Shown here: in pieces, positions 8,799 through 18,461 of the stretch | Position numbering within the stretch: position 1 is the first letter of the stretch | How the letters are laid out: the number at the start of each line of letters is the position of its first letter | Notes under the pieces: generated by a model | Database searches by the model: none | What the model was told of the DNA's origin: nothing | Seen by the model: only the letters and a program-made list of their open reading frames with translations | NCBI GenBank assembly: GCA_041908795.1 | Contig: JAYRER010000023.1 | Location: forward strand, 1-45,932 | Origin: CAYLHB01 sp041908795 | GTDB lineage: Bacteria > Patescibacteriota > Minisyncoccia > Phycocordibacterales > UBA12088 | DNA length: 45,932 nucleotides | Direction: 5' to 3' | Made by a program: the position numbers and the translations under genes

Positions 8799-10178
8799 AT
8801 GGGAAAAACAACGTTGAAAAAACCGGTACATCGAACGCAAGCCGCGAATCGCCCCGTCGTCACCCGCGGACTCACCCGTTCGCTCGTAGAGTACATAAGC
8901 ACAACCAAGAAAGAGCCTGCGTGGATACTTGAGAAGCGCCTCGCGGCGTTTGAGCTCTACCAAAAGGCACGGCTCCCGGCTTGGGGCCCCGACCTGTCGG
9001 GCCTCGACCTCACAAACCTCGTCTACTACATCGACCCCGAGACAGCGGAGCGTACGCGCTGGGACGAGCTCCCGAAAGACATCGTCGACACCTTCGACAA
9101 GCTCGGCATACCGAAAGCGGAGCAAGAGTACTTGGGCGGCGTAGGCGCGCAGTACGACTCCGGCATGGTCTACCACAAGCTCAAGGAAAATCTCGCAAAG
9201 GACGGGGTGGTGTTTGAAAACATGGACACTGCGGTCGAGAAGTACCCCGAGCTCGTGCGTGAATACTTTATGACCACCTGTGTACCCATACACGACCACG
9301 TGTTCGTCATGCTCCATGGTGCGGTGTGGAGCGGCGGCACGTTCATCTACGTCCCCAAGGGTGTGAAGGTTGCAGAGCCGCTCCAGGCCTACTTCCGTAT
9401 GAACCGCTCATCGAGCGGGCAGTTCGAGCATACACTGATTATTGCGGACGAGGGAAGCGAAATCACCTACATCGAAGGATGTAGTGCTCCGCGCTATAAT
9501 GCTTCCTCTCTTCACGCAGGCTGTGTGGAGCTCTTCGTGAAAAAGGGCGCAACTATGAAGTACATCAGCGTTGAGAATTGGTCATTGAATACGTACAATC
9601 TCAACACAAAGCGCGCAATCGTCGAGGAGCACGGGAGCATACAATGGGTGGGCGGTAACATGGGCTCCGGTGTGACGATGCTCTACCCCTCGTCCGTCCT
9701 TGTAGGTGAGGGGGCAAAGAGTGACAACCTTGGGCTCGTCTTTGCGGGCAAGGGCCAAGTACAGGACACGGGCGCGAAAGCGATTCACCTTGCACCCAAC
9801 ACCACTTCGACCATACGCAGTAAATCTGTCTCAAAGGATGGCGGCATAGCAAACTACCGCGGACTCATTAAGGTCGGCCCGCGCGCGACGGGAGCGCGCG
9901 CATCGCTCGTGTGTGACTCACTCCTCATGGATAGCGAGAGCGAGGCGAACACCTACCCCTCCGTCATGAACAAACAGGACGATGTCGAAATCAGTCACGA
10001 GGCGACCATCGGGAAAATCGGCGAGGAAGAGCTCTTCTACCTCATGAGCCGCGGCCTCTCGCGCGATGATGCGGTGCGCATGGTGGTGCAAGGGTTTGTG
10101 GCGCCCATCACCAAAGCTCTGCCGCTTGAGTATGCAGTTGAGTTCAACCGATTGGTGGAGCTTGAGATGGGTATGTAG
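8799..10178 (+). CDS. sufB: Fe-S cluster assembly scaffold protein SufB
   Basis: 459-residue SufB. Visible family stretches: YDSGMVYHKL, GTFIYVPKGVKVAEPLQAYF, EGCSAPRY, and C-terminal SHEATIGKIGEEELFYLMSR. SufB is the scaffold on which Fe-S clusters are built, normally with SufC (ATPase) and SufD. Here it starts a tight operon with sufS, sufU and sufC, but no sufD is present, so a SufB homodimer with SufC is likely (inference). ATG at 8799 is chosen for homology and the TATACT box. Confidence 0.96.
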   Translation: MGKTTLKKPVHRTQAANRPVVTRGLTRSLVEYISTTKKEPAWILEKRLAAFELYQKARLPAWGPDLSGLDLTNLVYYIDPETAERTRWDELPKDIVDTFDKLGIPKAEQEYLGGVGAQYDSGMVYHKLKENLAKDGVVFENMDTAVEKYPELVREYFMTTCVPIHDHVFVMLHGAVWSGGTFIYVPKGVKVAEPLQAYFRMNRSSSGQFEHTLIIADEGSEITYIEGCSAPRYNASSLHAGCVELFVKKGATMKYISVENWSLNTYNLNTKRAIVEEHGSIQWVGGNMGSGVTMLYPSSVLVGEGAKSDNLGLVFAGKGQVQDTGAKAIHLAPNTTSTIRSKSVSKDGGIANYRGLIKVGPRATGARASLVCDSLLMDSESEANTYPSVMNKQDDVEISHEATIGKIGEEELFYLMSRGLSRDDAVRMVVQGFVAPITKALPLEYAVEFNRLVELEMGM

Positions 10179-10188
10179 TTACTAGTAT

Positions 10189-11424
10189 ATGACGACAGTT
10201 CCAACTCCATTGACACCCTCAAAGGTAGTGGAAGATTTTCCATCTTGCATGTGCCGACACTACCTCGACACGGCGGCGACCTCGCTCACACCGGAGCCGG
10301 TTCTCACTGCAATAGATGCATACTACCGCGAGTACCGCGCGAGCACGCACCGTGGGTTGTATGCGAGTGCACTACGAGCGAGTGAAGAGTACGAACAAGC
10401 GCGTGCGGATGTGGCACGCTTCATTGGGGCACAGACGGACGAAATTGTATTTACTGCCGGTGCTACGACTTCATCAAATATGCTCACGTATATGCTTGAG
10501 CATTCCTATACATTCACGGAAGGAGACGAACTTGTCACGACTGAGATGGAACACCACGCTTCCCTGCTACCCTTGCAAGAGTTAGCGAATCGAAAAAAGC
10601 TTTTGCTTAGGCATATTCCCATCAAAGGATTCGACCTCGACTACGAACAAGCTGAACAACTCGTTACCGAGCGCACAAAAATCATATCGGTCATGCTCGC
10701 GAGTAATGTCCTCGGTACGGTGAACAACGTGGCGCGTATCGCCCGACGAGCGCATGAGGTCGGTGCACTCATGATTGTCGACGCAACTGCTGCTGTTGGA
10801 CATATCCCTGTTGACGTACGTACGCTTGACTGCGACTTCCTCTACTTTTCGGGACATAAGATGTGTGGGCCGACCGGCATCGGAGTGCTCTACGGGAAAC
10901 GCGAAAAACTTGAAACATTGAAACCGGGACTCTTTGGTGGTGGCACTGTCGAGTCGGTGAGTCTTACAGACGCCACGTACACCAGTGCACCACAACGCTT
11001 CGAAGCAGGCACGCAAAACATCGCCGGAGCCATTGGATTTGGCGCAGCGGTGCGCTATCTCGAAGAGGTCGGCGGTATCGGACTACATCATCATATACAA
11101 ACTATTGTCGAGTACGCGCACGAGCGCCTTTCCACAATCGAAGGACTCACACTCTACAGCGCACCGCCCGAACGTAATGTCGGCATCGTGTCGTTCACGC
11201 TTGAAGGTATCCATCCGCACGACATCGCCCAAGTCTGCGCTGACTATGGAGTCGCTATTCGTGCGGGTCACCACTGTGCCATGCCGCTCCACCGTACACT
11301 CGGCATACCAGCAACTGCGCGCACGAGTGTGTACCTGTACAATACAAGAGCCGATATTGACGTACTTCGCGACGCCCTCTACGGCGCACTGGAGCTTTTC
11401 AACGAACCATACCGCCATGCATGA
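10189..11424 (+). CDS. sufS: Cysteine desulfurase SufS
   Basis: 411-residue class V aminotransferase fold enzyme that removes sulfur from cysteine as a persulfide. Visible: LDTAATSLTPEPV substrate loop, DATAAVGHIPVDV, PLP lysine in FSGHKMCGPTG (about Lys224) and the catalytic cysteine in RAGHHCAMP (about Cys363). Second gene of the operon, 10 nt after sufB; its 3' end overlaps sufU by 8 nt. No Shine-Dalgarno sequence before ATG. Confidence 0.96.
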   Translation: MTTVPTPLTPSKVVEDFPSCMCRHYLDTAATSLTPEPVLTAIDAYYREYRASTHRGLYASALRASEEYEQARADVARFIGAQTDEIVFTAGATTSSNMLTYMLEHSYTFTEGDELVTTEMEHHASLLPLQELANRKKLLLRHIPIKGFDLDYEQAEQLVTERTKIISVMLASNVLGTVNNVARIARRAHEVGALMIVDATAAVGHIPVDVRTLDCDFLYFSGHKMCGPTGIGVLYGKREKLETLKPGLFGGGTVESVSLTDATYTSAPQRFEAGTQNIAGAIGFGAAVRYLEEVGGIGLHHHIQTIVEYAHERLSTIEGLTLYSAPPERNVGIVSFTLEGIHPHDIAQVCADYGVAIRAGHHCAMPLHRTLGIPATARTSVYLYNTRADIDVLRDALYGALELFNEPYRHA

Positions 11425-11785
11425 CCTCTACCAAGCCCACGTACTCTCACACGTACAACACCCCCACCATAAGGGCGTGCTCGACCGTTCCACTCACTCG
11501 GGTCACTCTACCAATGCCTCCTGTGGGGATGACCTTACACTCCACCTCCGCATCGAGAACGATACGATCACAGATGCGACTTTTACTGGCACGGGGTGTG
11601 CCATCTCACAAGCCACCGCAAGTATGCTCACTGATGTCCTCATTACTCTGCCCTTCACAGATGCAACACATCTCGCTGAGGCTACGGTCGACCGACTACT
11701 CGGTTTCAAGGTAAGTACTGGGCGTGAAAAGTGCGCGTACCTTTGCCTTGCTGCGCTTCGAAACGCACTTGAAAAACATGAGTAA
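11417..11785 (+). CDS. sufU: SufU-type sulfur transfer / scaffold protein
   Basis: 122 residues of the IscU/SufU superfamily. Zinc or cluster ligands: Cys36 and Asp38 in SCGDD, Cys61 in GCAISQATASM, Cys106 in REKCAYL. The SufU-type spacing and pairing with SufS suggest it takes persulfide from SufS. Overlaps sufS by 8 nt and sufC by 8 nt, so translation is probably coupled. Confidence 0.93.
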   Translation: MHDLYQAHVLSHVQHPHHKGVLDRSTHSGHSTNASCGDDLTLHLRIENDTITDATFTGTGCAISQATASMLTDVLITLPFTDATHLAEATVDRLLGFKVSTGREKCAYLCLAALRNALEKHE

Positions 11786-12461
11786 GCTCGAATTAAAAAA
11801 TATCTCCGTCGAAGTTGCGGGCGTTGAAGTTGTTCACGACGCCTCACTTACACTTGAGGGCGGTACGCTTGTGTTGCTTGAGGGCAAGAACGGCTCGGGA
11901 AAGAGCTCACTCGTGCAGGCGGTAATAGGTCACCCGCACTATATAGTCACCAAAGGTGAGATCATACTCGACGGAGAAGCAATCACGCAACTCCCACCCC
12001 ACGAAAAAGCCAAGAGGGGGTTGTTCCTCTCATTTCAACACGTGCCTAAGGTGGGCGGCGTTACCCTCGCGACGTTCCTCCACAAAGCGTACGAAGCGAC
12101 ACACTGTCGCGAGGTACCCGCACTTCAGTTCTACTTGGAACAAAAAGAACGTATCGAAACTCTTAACCTTAACGCTGCACTCCTCGACAAACCGGTGACG
12201 GAAGGACTTTCAGGAGGCGAACGCAAGCAGAGCGAGCTCATCCAACTCGTGGTGCTTGAACCACGATTCGCACTTCTCGATGAACTTGATTCCGGTGTTG
12301 ATCAGGTATCCATACACAGTATGCACACCACCATTACCCACCTCACACAAATGGGTACCGGAATCCTTATGATTTCTCACCTTCCACAAACGACACAAAC
12401 CCTATCATTCGACAATGTCTCCACCATGTGCGACGGTATAGTAACCAGCGACCCATTATGA
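11778..12461 (+). CDS. sufC: SufC, Fe-S assembly ATPase
   Basis: 227-residue ABC ATPase that works with SufB. Visible: GKNGSGKSS (Walker A), LSGGERKQSEL (signature), FALLDELDSGVD (Walker B region). The start ATG lies inside the sufU 3' end; the longer frame upstream overlaps sufU and is not needed. Its stop overlaps the next start as ATGA. Confidence 0.95.
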   Translation: MSKLELKNISVEVAGVEVVHDASLTLEGGTLVLLEGKNGSGKSSLVQAVIGHPHYIVTKGEIILDGEAITQLPPHEKAKRGLFLSFQHVPKVGGVTLATFLHKAYEATHCREVPALQFYLEQKERIETLNLNAALLDKPVTEGLSGGERKQSELIQLVVLEPRFALLDELDSGVDQVSIHSMHTTITHLTQMGTGILMISHLPQTTQTLSFDNVSTMCDGIVTSDPL

Positions 12462-13042
12462 AAAAGATCCTCATCATCCTTGGTCACCCTCGCTCGCAGA
12501 GTTTCACCGGCGCTCTTGTTGAGGCGTACGCCAATGGAGCCAAGCGGGCGGGTGCAACGGTAGAAATACTCCGTATTGGTGAAATGTCGTTCGATCCCAT
12601 ACTCCGCGCAGGCTATGCGGAAATACAGGAGCTTGAGCCTGACCTTGTGCACTTTCAGGAAGCAATCACACGTGCCGAACATCTCGTCTTCGTCTACCCA
12701 ACGTGGTGGGGAGGACCACCCGCTCTCCTGCGAGACCTTCTTGAACGAGCGGTTCTGCCAGGTTTCGGCTTCAAGTACCATAAGAACGACCCATTTTGGG
12801 ATAAACTTCTTAAGGGCAAATCAGCACGCATCATCACCACCATGGACGCACCCTACTGGTACTACCGTTTGGTATTTGGAGCACCGGGGGATCGGATGCT
12901 CAAGAATGCCGTCCTTAATTTCTGTGGGGTACGACCTGTACGATTCACACACGTAAGTGGCATGCGTGCTAAAAGTGATGCGTGGCGGACAAATGTGATT
13001 ACTAAGATACAACACTTGGGTGAGCATGAGGGACGCGCATAA
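12458..13042 (+). CDS. NAD(P)H dehydrogenase (quinone)-like flavodoxin-fold protein
   Basis: 194 residues of the Flavodoxin_2/NQO1-like family: MKKILIILGHPRSQSF (FMN phosphate loop) and FVYPTWWGGPPALLRDLLER (flavin contact), then GFGFKY. Likely FMN/FAD-dependent NAD(P)H oxidoreductase. Its ATG overlaps the sufC stop by 4 nt, so it is part of the suf operon; a role in reduction during cluster assembly or oxidative stress is inferred. Confidence 0.85.
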   Translation: MKKILIILGHPRSQSFTGALVEAYANGAKRAGATVEILRIGEMSFDPILRAGYAEIQELEPDLVHFQEAITRAEHLVFVYPTWWGGPPALLRDLLERAVLPGFGFKYHKNDPFWDKLLKGKSARIITTMDAPYWYYRLVFGAPGDRMLKNAVLNFCGVRPVRFTHVSGMRAKSDAWRTNVITKIQHLGEHEGRA

Positions 13043-13083
13043 ATTCACTACTGCACCACAAATAGTGCCGGTGTACAGTTGAT

Positions 13084-14745
13084 TTACAAGATAAGTTTCT
13101 TGGTTGTTACATGCCTCTTAGTATACAAGGTACCAAGCATACTAGTGGGTACCTTCACCACACACAGGTTCAGTTCCCGAGCGGTTATGGCCACATGTGT
13201 AAGCGGCATGAAGCAAGAACAGACAATTCCCTTCATGTTTCCCATGTAGGGAATCCACGTACTTGGCACATGATGTGTTACCACGACACACCCCTTGGGA
13301 AATGGGCCACGATATGAATCAGGATCCCTCACCGCAACCACTTGACCTGAGGTGTGTGCCCCAATGATAAGCTCCACCTCGTCACCTACGTCATGTGGCT
13401 GTACACCGATCACGCTATGGGGTAGTTCTTGCTCGTATCTCGTGTCTGCTTCGCTAAAATTTCTATCGGCATACTCTTCATAGGTACAAAAGGCCATAGC
13501 GGGGTTGGTGCGCACCTCTGCACGCAGGGGAGTAATTGTGCGCATAAAATGCCGTTTCCAAACATTAGTAAGTGTATCGTTTGGGTAACATTCCACATCG
13601 ATATTTTCTGACAGTTCATACTCTTGTGGGAGCGCGTAGGTGGACCTTGTGCGTGTGAGGATCATTTGATTAAGCTCTGCAATCTGTAAACGATCGAACG
13701 CAAACTGACACGCTTGTATTGAAAATCGTTCGATTGATGGTGTAAATGACTTCGCCTCCTCCCATAATACCTTTTCTATTGATCTCGCTTTGAAACTTCG
13801 TGCGAATGCACTGTACCATGACTGGTTACTGAAGTAGCGTCTTTTCGCATCGCTCTCTGTTACAATGTTACCCGTACGCAAACGTCGAAATGGTACTGAA
13901 CCGCCTCCCAAGGACATAGTCGTATGGTAGTGGTGCGCATGAGCAAAAAGGAACTCTAGCAGTGAAAAGGAAAGACATGAAAGCTTTCCGAATGCTTCCG
14001 CGTATTGATCGTACTCATGCCGCATGTCACCAGCGATTGCTTCAAGCGATGCGGTATGAAGAGAGGTCGGAGCTATTGTGACCGGCCGAACTTGAACCAG
14101 CCAGAGTTGTTCACCGTCATATACCCACTCCGCATCTATGCGATACGGACAGTGGGACTGTACGTGCGCAAGCATGAGTTGCAGTTTCTCTCTCAGAGTG
14201 GATGTAAGGAGAAAGTCTTGCATGTCATCGTGTGCAGTTCCATCTAAAGGGAACAGTACTGTTTTTGTGCCAGCCCCACCTTCGACAACCTCCTTGGCAG
14301 TTTGGGCATAGGAAAGTAATGCGTGTTTGTAAAAGTAAAGCCACGGGTAGAAAATAACCCCACCGCATGTAGAGTTAACGTATGGCATTACCAGTAGATG
14401 GACTGGGGGGTGCGTTTCTAATGCCGCTGCACGCGCCTTGTTATTGTTGTATATTTCAAGCACCATTTCCGCCACATCGCCTGCAGGTGTCGGGCCAGAG
14501 GTGAGAAACATACCAGCATAGGAGGATTCGTGACCGTCCTCACACACAAGTGCACTTCTCACAATGTAGTGTTGCTTTGCGGTTTGTTGTACAAAGTTAT
14601 CCACTAACACCACACGTGTCTTTTCTTCCAAAATGCTGTCCTCATCTAGGTACAGCATATCCGGTACAGCAATCCCTTTCCGCGCTAAATCAAGCAATGT
14701 TGTGTACTTTGTTGAGGTGGCGCTTTTTGTTTGTATACCGAACAT
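13084..14745 (-). CDS. PEP-utilising enzyme (PEP synthase/pyruvate phosphate dikinase-like)
   Basis: 553 residues. The N-terminal half resembles the ATP-grasp nucleotide-binding domain (IVRSALVCEDGHESSYAGMF, DAEWVYDGEQLWLVQVRPVT). The C-terminus has the swivelling phosphohistidine domain (GQVVAVRDP, PLTHVAITARELN with the His). It lacks the TIM-barrel PEP-binding domain of full PpsA/PpdK, so it resembles the short phosphotransferase-type relatives common in this kind of genome. Substrate unknown. It sits 3 nt from the end of the upstream rhodanese gene. Confidence 0.75.
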   Translation of the reverse strand: MFGIQTKSATSTKYTTLLDLARKGIAVPDMLYLDEDSILEEKTRVVLVDNFVQQTAKQHYIVRSALVCEDGHESSYAGMFLTSGPTPAGDVAEMVLEIYNNNKARAAALETHPPVHLLVMPYVNSTCGGVIFYPWLYFYKHALLSYAQTAKEVVEGGAGTKTVLFPLDGTAHDDMQDFLLTSTLREKLQLMLAHVQSHCPYRIDAEWVYDGEQLWLVQVRPVTIAPTSLHTASLEAIAGDMRHEYDQYAEAFGKLSCLSFSLLEFLFAHAHHYHTTMSLGGGSVPFRRLRTGNIVTESDAKRRYFSNQSWYSAFARSFKARSIEKVLWEEAKSFTPSIERFSIQACQFAFDRLQIAELNQMILTRTRSTYALPQEYELSENIDVECYPNDTLTNVWKRHFMRTITPLRAEVRTNPAMAFCTYEEYADRNFSEADTRYEQELPHSVIGVQPHDVGDEVELIIGAHTSGQVVAVRDPDSYRGPFPKGCVVVTHHVPSTWIPYMGNMKGIVCSCFMPLTHVAITARELNLCVVKVPTSMLGTLYTKRHVTTKKLIL

Positions 14746-14748
14746 GTA

Positions 14749-15843
14749 CTAGTGCGGGAGTAAACTAGGCTGTGGCATCATATAGACACCGACGACGTCT
14801 ATATTCCTCCTAAGTAAGTCCTCAAAAAATATTTCCGCTTGATAGCAACTCAATGGACTGTTGCAAATGGCAAGGTAGCTTGCGTGTGTATCAAGAGCAT
14901 CCAAAAACGCTTTTATTTCTGCAGTAGTCATAAACTCTCTAAAAAAGCGAGTGGAGATCGGTAGGTTTTGAGTGTCTGTGTAGTAGCGAGGTGCGCGCAT
15001 GTCCACAAGCAAAGCCCCTTTGTCTACCGCACGGTGCGTATATTCGGCACTAATGAAATGTTTTCTTTTTTCTATACCCGGTGCATCCACCGTCCCCTTA
15101 AATGCAGGTAGTTGATCGTGACGTACGTTGTAAAGAAGTCCTTTACTCAATTGATGCAGTTGCATAAACCCTTTCTCTTCAAGAAATTTTATTGCCACAG
15201 ACCCCGTCGATCCCATGTAGCATACAAGTAACATTGGTTGATTCTTATATTGCACAAGTGACATCCATTCACCACGTATCAGGTCTGCAAAACGTACATT
15301 CAAACTTCCTTCAATGTGACCGGCTTCATATGCGTAGTGCTCACGAATATCCACAATTAGGTAGTTCTCGTTTGCAAATTTACTCTGAAAGTCGTTCCAA
15401 GAAATTTCCTTTTCAAAGGAAAGGAGAGAGTAGCGCGCTTCGTGCTCTGTAGAGGTGGCATTATAAACCGGCTCATAGTAACTCCAGAGTGCTTGCATAT
15501 CATTTGCAATTTGAATGCGAGCTTCATTCAATTGTCTCTCGACGCTTATTTGGTACAACACCATATATGTCCCGATGCCTATCACCAACGTTACCATCAA
15601 AGTAACGAGTAGTACCCTGTAGGTGTGGTGGTGCCACAGCCTTGTTAAGAGAAGCCGAATCGTTGACAGCACCGCAACGAAGCTCGCGAAAGCGAAACCT
15701 GTACTCATTAGAAACAATTGAAATGTTGAAATGACAAGCTCAGGAGGGGCTATTGCTGCTACGTCACGAAGAGGTAGGAACATCCCAAGACTTGCTACCA
15801 TAAACACACGCGGGTATACGTTTCTTCTCTTTTGCATACTCAC
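14749..15843 (-). CDS. Membrane protein with tandem rhodanese domains
   Basis: 364 residues. Two membrane segments (about residues 35-65 and 75-100), then two rhodanese-like domains: first VDIREHYAYEAGHIEGSLNV with the active loop CYMGSTGS, second VDMRAPRYYTD with CNSPLSCYQ. The first loop has a usable cysteine, so sulfur transfer or rhodanese-type regulation is possible. Start is GTG at 15843 or the ATG two codons later. Probably co-transcribed with the PEP-utilising enzyme. Confidence 0.75.
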   Translation of the reverse strand: MSMQKRRNVYPRVFMVASLGMFLPLRDVAAIAPPELVISTFQLFLMSTGFAFASFVAVLSTIRLLLTRLWHHHTYRVLLVTLMVTLVIGIGTYMVLYQISVERQLNEARIQIANDMQALWSYYEPVYNATSTEHEARYSLLSFEKEISWNDFQSKFANENYLIVDIREHYAYEAGHIEGSLNVRFADLIRGEWMSLVQYKNQPMLLVCYMGSTGSVAIKFLEEKGFMQLHQLSKGLLYNVRHDQLPAFKGTVDAPGIEKRKHFISAEYTHRAVDKGALLVDMRAPRYYTDTQNLPISTRFFREFMTTAEIKAFLDALDTHASYLAICNSPLSCYQAEIFFEDLLRRNIDVVGVYMMPQPSLLPH

Positions 15844-15987
15844 ATGTCGCTGATCATCATGCTTGGTATAGGCGGTACATCTACAGTGATCACGAGCGGC
15901 TTACTTATTGTACGCACTAACACACTTCTCACAAAACATGTGTGTTACTCATGCAACACCTTATGAAAGGCATATGAAACAAGACGC

Positions 15988-16749
15988 TCAAGTGGACACC
16001 TTTGTAGGAAATATGGTTCCTAGCTCCCGTATCATATGTGCTGTAAAAGCGTCAGAAATAGAAGATAGAAGAAAAGAGGTGGTCCCTTGTCCTACTGTTT
16101 TGAAACGGGTCACCACAACATCAGCAACCGCCTCGGCGGGATCGACCACAGTAAGTTCCACACCAAGTTCGTCGAGTGTTTCCTCGAACACGGTACGCAC
16201 AAGTGGGTAATGGGTGCACCCTAAAAGGAGTGTGTCGTAGCCCTCGTGCACTGTACGCCCAAGGGCAGCGCGTACCAAGTTGCGCTGTTGTTCCATTGGA
16301 GCACCGGCCTCTATGAGAGAAACAAGGTCAGGAATCGCAACCCCGGTTGCTTCTATGCCAATCATGCGAAAGCCATCCTGGTACACCCCACTTTCAACGG
16401 TCGCTCTAGTCGCCACTATTAGTACCTTGGTCTTGCGACCTTTAAAACTTGCCACAGTGGGACCTACCATTTCTATAAGGGAGACGCGCGGGAGGTTTAG
16501 TATCTCGAACATGGGGAGCACGATGGAGACCGAGACACTGTTGCAAGCACTCACAATTTCCGTCGCCCCCTCGTCAATAAGCTTCTGGATTCCAAGCACC
16601 GTGAGTGCTCCCAACTCCTCCCTGCTCTTGTTCCCATACGGCGCATTCTTGAGATCACCGAAGTACAGAACATCGGCCTGAGGAGCGCGTGCGCGCAAGG
16701 CTTTTAGGACTGAGAGGCCTCCGCTTCCTGAGTCAAAGATGCCGATCAT
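15988..16749 (-). CDS. murI: Glutamate racemase
   Basis: 253 residues; supplies D-glutamate for peptidoglycan. Visible: IGIFDSGSGGLSVLKAL, YFGDLKNAPYGN, first catalytic Cys69 in SACNSVSV, second catalytic Cys178 in LLGCTHYPLV. ATG at 16749 precedes the conserved start; the longer frame adds nine residues without homology. A degraded copy of this gene's 5' end lies upstream at 17437-17548. Confidence 0.95.
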   Translation of the reverse strand: MIGIFDSGSGGLSVLKALRARAPQADVLYFGDLKNAPYGNKSREELGALTVLGIQKLIDEGATEIVSACNSVSVSIVLPMFEILNLPRVSLIEMVGPTVASFKGRKTKVLIVATRATVESGVYQDGFRMIGIEATGVAIPDLVSLIEAGAPMEQQRNLVRAALGRTVHEGYDTLLLGCTHYPLVRTVFEETLDELGVELTVVDPAEAVADVVVTRFKTVGQGTTSFLLSSISDAFTAHMIRELGTIFPTKVST

Positions 16750-16810
16750 ATGTATAGGTACCTTGGCGACAATCAAGAGCAGATGATGTGATCAAAGCTC
16801 GTGCTTCCTA

Positions 16811-17308
16811 CTACTTGATCTCGCTCGGTTCGGATTTAATCTCAGAATGAAATGTAGAGGTTGGAGTTTGTGTTGACGTGCGCGAGGACTTCTTCGTCAT
16901 GACCAGAGAATGGATGAAGTACGCTGTGAGTAATAAAACGGCAACAACTTCCGAGATTAAACCGGTCAGAAGAGCAACAAATTCCATTGCATGCCCGTCC
17001 AACCCACATTCGGGCAGTGTACAGGGGTCACCAAACTGTCCATAAAAGAGCACGGGCAACAGCCTCCATGATACCAACAATAACACAACCCTAACCGCAT
17101 GTTCGAGTGCTGTAAAAAGAATTGATTTTACCAATGCAAAGATCACGCACTTTAGCGTTCCAGCGCCAATCGATACATTTCTGTGCCTAAGTAGAGCGCT
17201 CACGGCAGCAGCAGCGACAAGACTTGAGAGTAAGGGAACGACGACATACATAGAAAACATAAGAAATTCCCATGAAATACCCGTTCGACTGGCGATAAAA
17301 TCTAGCAT
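16811..17308 (-). CDS. Hypothetical membrane protein, 165 aa
   Basis: Four predicted hydrophobic segments (about residues 15-40, 50-70, 75-92, 110-138) and a Ser/Thr/Lys-rich C-terminal tail. Two cysteines in a DPCTLPEC loop between segments. No family recognised. Lies between murI and its upstream fragment. Confidence 0.6.
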   Translation of the reverse strand: MLDFIASRTGISWEFLMFSMYVVVPLLSSLVAAAAVSALLRHRNVSIGAGTLKCVIFALVKSILFTALEHAVRVVLLLVSWRLLPVLFYGQFGDPCTLPECGLDGHAMEFVALLTGLISEVVAVLLLTAYFIHSLVMTKKSSRTSTQTPTSTFHSEIKSEPSEIK

Positions 17309-17436
17309 ATTAAATGACTGTACTAAGTATTAAACATGGCTCTAGACTTGCTTAGAGCCTTGAAAAATTGTATTAAAATTCTTTCATAGTGTCTACGGTT
17401 ACTCATATTCTCTCTCGCACCAAGTCTTACTACACA

Positions 17437-17548
17437 TTACGGCGCATTCTTAAGATCGCCAAAGTACACCCGTCAGCAAACGGGGCACGCTCACGCAGCG
17501 CCTTGAGGACTGAGAGTCCACCGCTGCCTGAGTCAAAATACCTATCAT
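17437..17548 (-). pseudogene. Fragment of a second murI 5' end
   Basis: About 112 nt strongly like the first ~37 codons of murI at 16638-16749. It still encodes pieces of GIFDSGSGGLSVLKALRERA and YFGDLKNAP, but only across frameshifts: one base is missing in the Phe5 codon and one before the Tyr-Phe codons, and it ends at TAA where murI has a Tyr codon. Many third positions differ from murI, so it is an old or imported copy. Confidence 0.85.
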
Positions 17549-17588
17549 GCGAGCGGGATTAACGTCGTGTAATGGCAAAGATGTAGTC

Positions 17589-18365
17589 TCAGGCGGCCTC
17601 CTTAATCTCTACACGTCCCGGTGCATTCGGTTGCTGTCGTTCTAGTGTATCGAACGCACGAATGGCTGCGTGCAACGCAGCTATTGAACCCGCCGAGTCA
17701 TTGGTGAGTGCGTCACGAAGAACATCAAAAAAGTGATTGAGTTTTGAATCACTGCGATCATTGTGACCAGTAAGGCCGTTTTCCGAAAGACGACTTCCGA
17801 ACCGTTGCGCAAAAAGCATATCGAGTACGCGTGATATACTCTTTCCCGGTTGTCCAATGTAGAGTTCTTCCTCATCATTAATTTCATGATTGAGCGCATT
17901 GAAAACTTCCGCCGCCCGCTTCGCATCAGACCCGCCGGCATCGTACCGTTCCACGAATAGGCTCGTAAGTTTACTGATTTCTCTATCGATACGGGCTGTA
18001 TTCGACTCCTGCGTTTGCTCGATGCTCGCAGGTGTAGATTGTGATTCTGTCGTACCAGCAGGTGACATGCGCAGTTCGTTCATGAATTCCTCCAATTTCT
18101 GTGTACGCTCTTCGTCGTTTTGGGCACTATCAAATTGTTCAGCCAAATTTGACACCTCTGATCCGGGCTCCAGCCATGCCCCCTCCGCGCGTGACTTAAT
18201 CTGTAGCCACACTGGGTCTTCAGAACGCATACCAGCGACCACACGAGCACGCTCGAGCAAGTCACCAAATGCCTTCATTTGAGCCTCCACTGAACTACCG
18301 CCCGACACAAACTCCGCGGGCACGGATTCAGAATTGTTAGAATCTTCTGCTTCTTTGTAGTTCAT
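17589..18365 (-). CDS. Hypothetical protein, 258 aa
   Basis: Acidic, soluble-looking and mostly helical, with a Ser/Thr/Gln-rich low-complexity middle (about residues 100-125). No family recognised. Upstream is a perfect 8-bp inverted repeat (18381-18399), which might be an operator. Confidence 0.6.
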   Translation of the reverse strand: MNYKEAEDSNNSESVPAEFVSGGSSVEAQMKAFGDLLERARVVAGMRSEDPVWLQIKSRAEGAWLEPGSEVSNLAEQFDSAQNDEERTQKLEEFMNELRMSPAGTTESQSTPASIEQTQESNTARIDREISKLTSLFVERYDAGGSDAKRAAEVFNALNHEINDEEELYIGQPGKSISRVLDMLFAQRFGSRLSENGLTGHNDRSDSKLNHFFDVLRDALTNDSAGSIAALHAAIRAFDTLERQQPNAPGRVEIKEAA

Positions 18366-18380
18366 GATACCAGTGTGTTA

Positions 18381-18399
18381 CATGATAGGAACTATCATG
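18381..18399. repeat. Short inverted repeat upstream of 17589-18365
   Basis: CATGATAG-GAA-CTATCATG. It lies 16 nt before the start of the minus-strand gene and could be an operator or weak terminator of nothing obvious. Confidence 0.4.
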
Positions 18400-18461
18400 C
18401 CTATTTTCTAATGCGTCACGCTATTCATACAGAAAACCTTACCACGCTAAATGCGTCCGGT

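Noticed and set aside
15844..15966. Forty-codon plus-strand ORF with a hydrophobic N-terminus between the rhodanese gene and murI
   Set aside because: Starts next to the start codon of the opposite gene, no clear promoter or homology; too weak to annotate.
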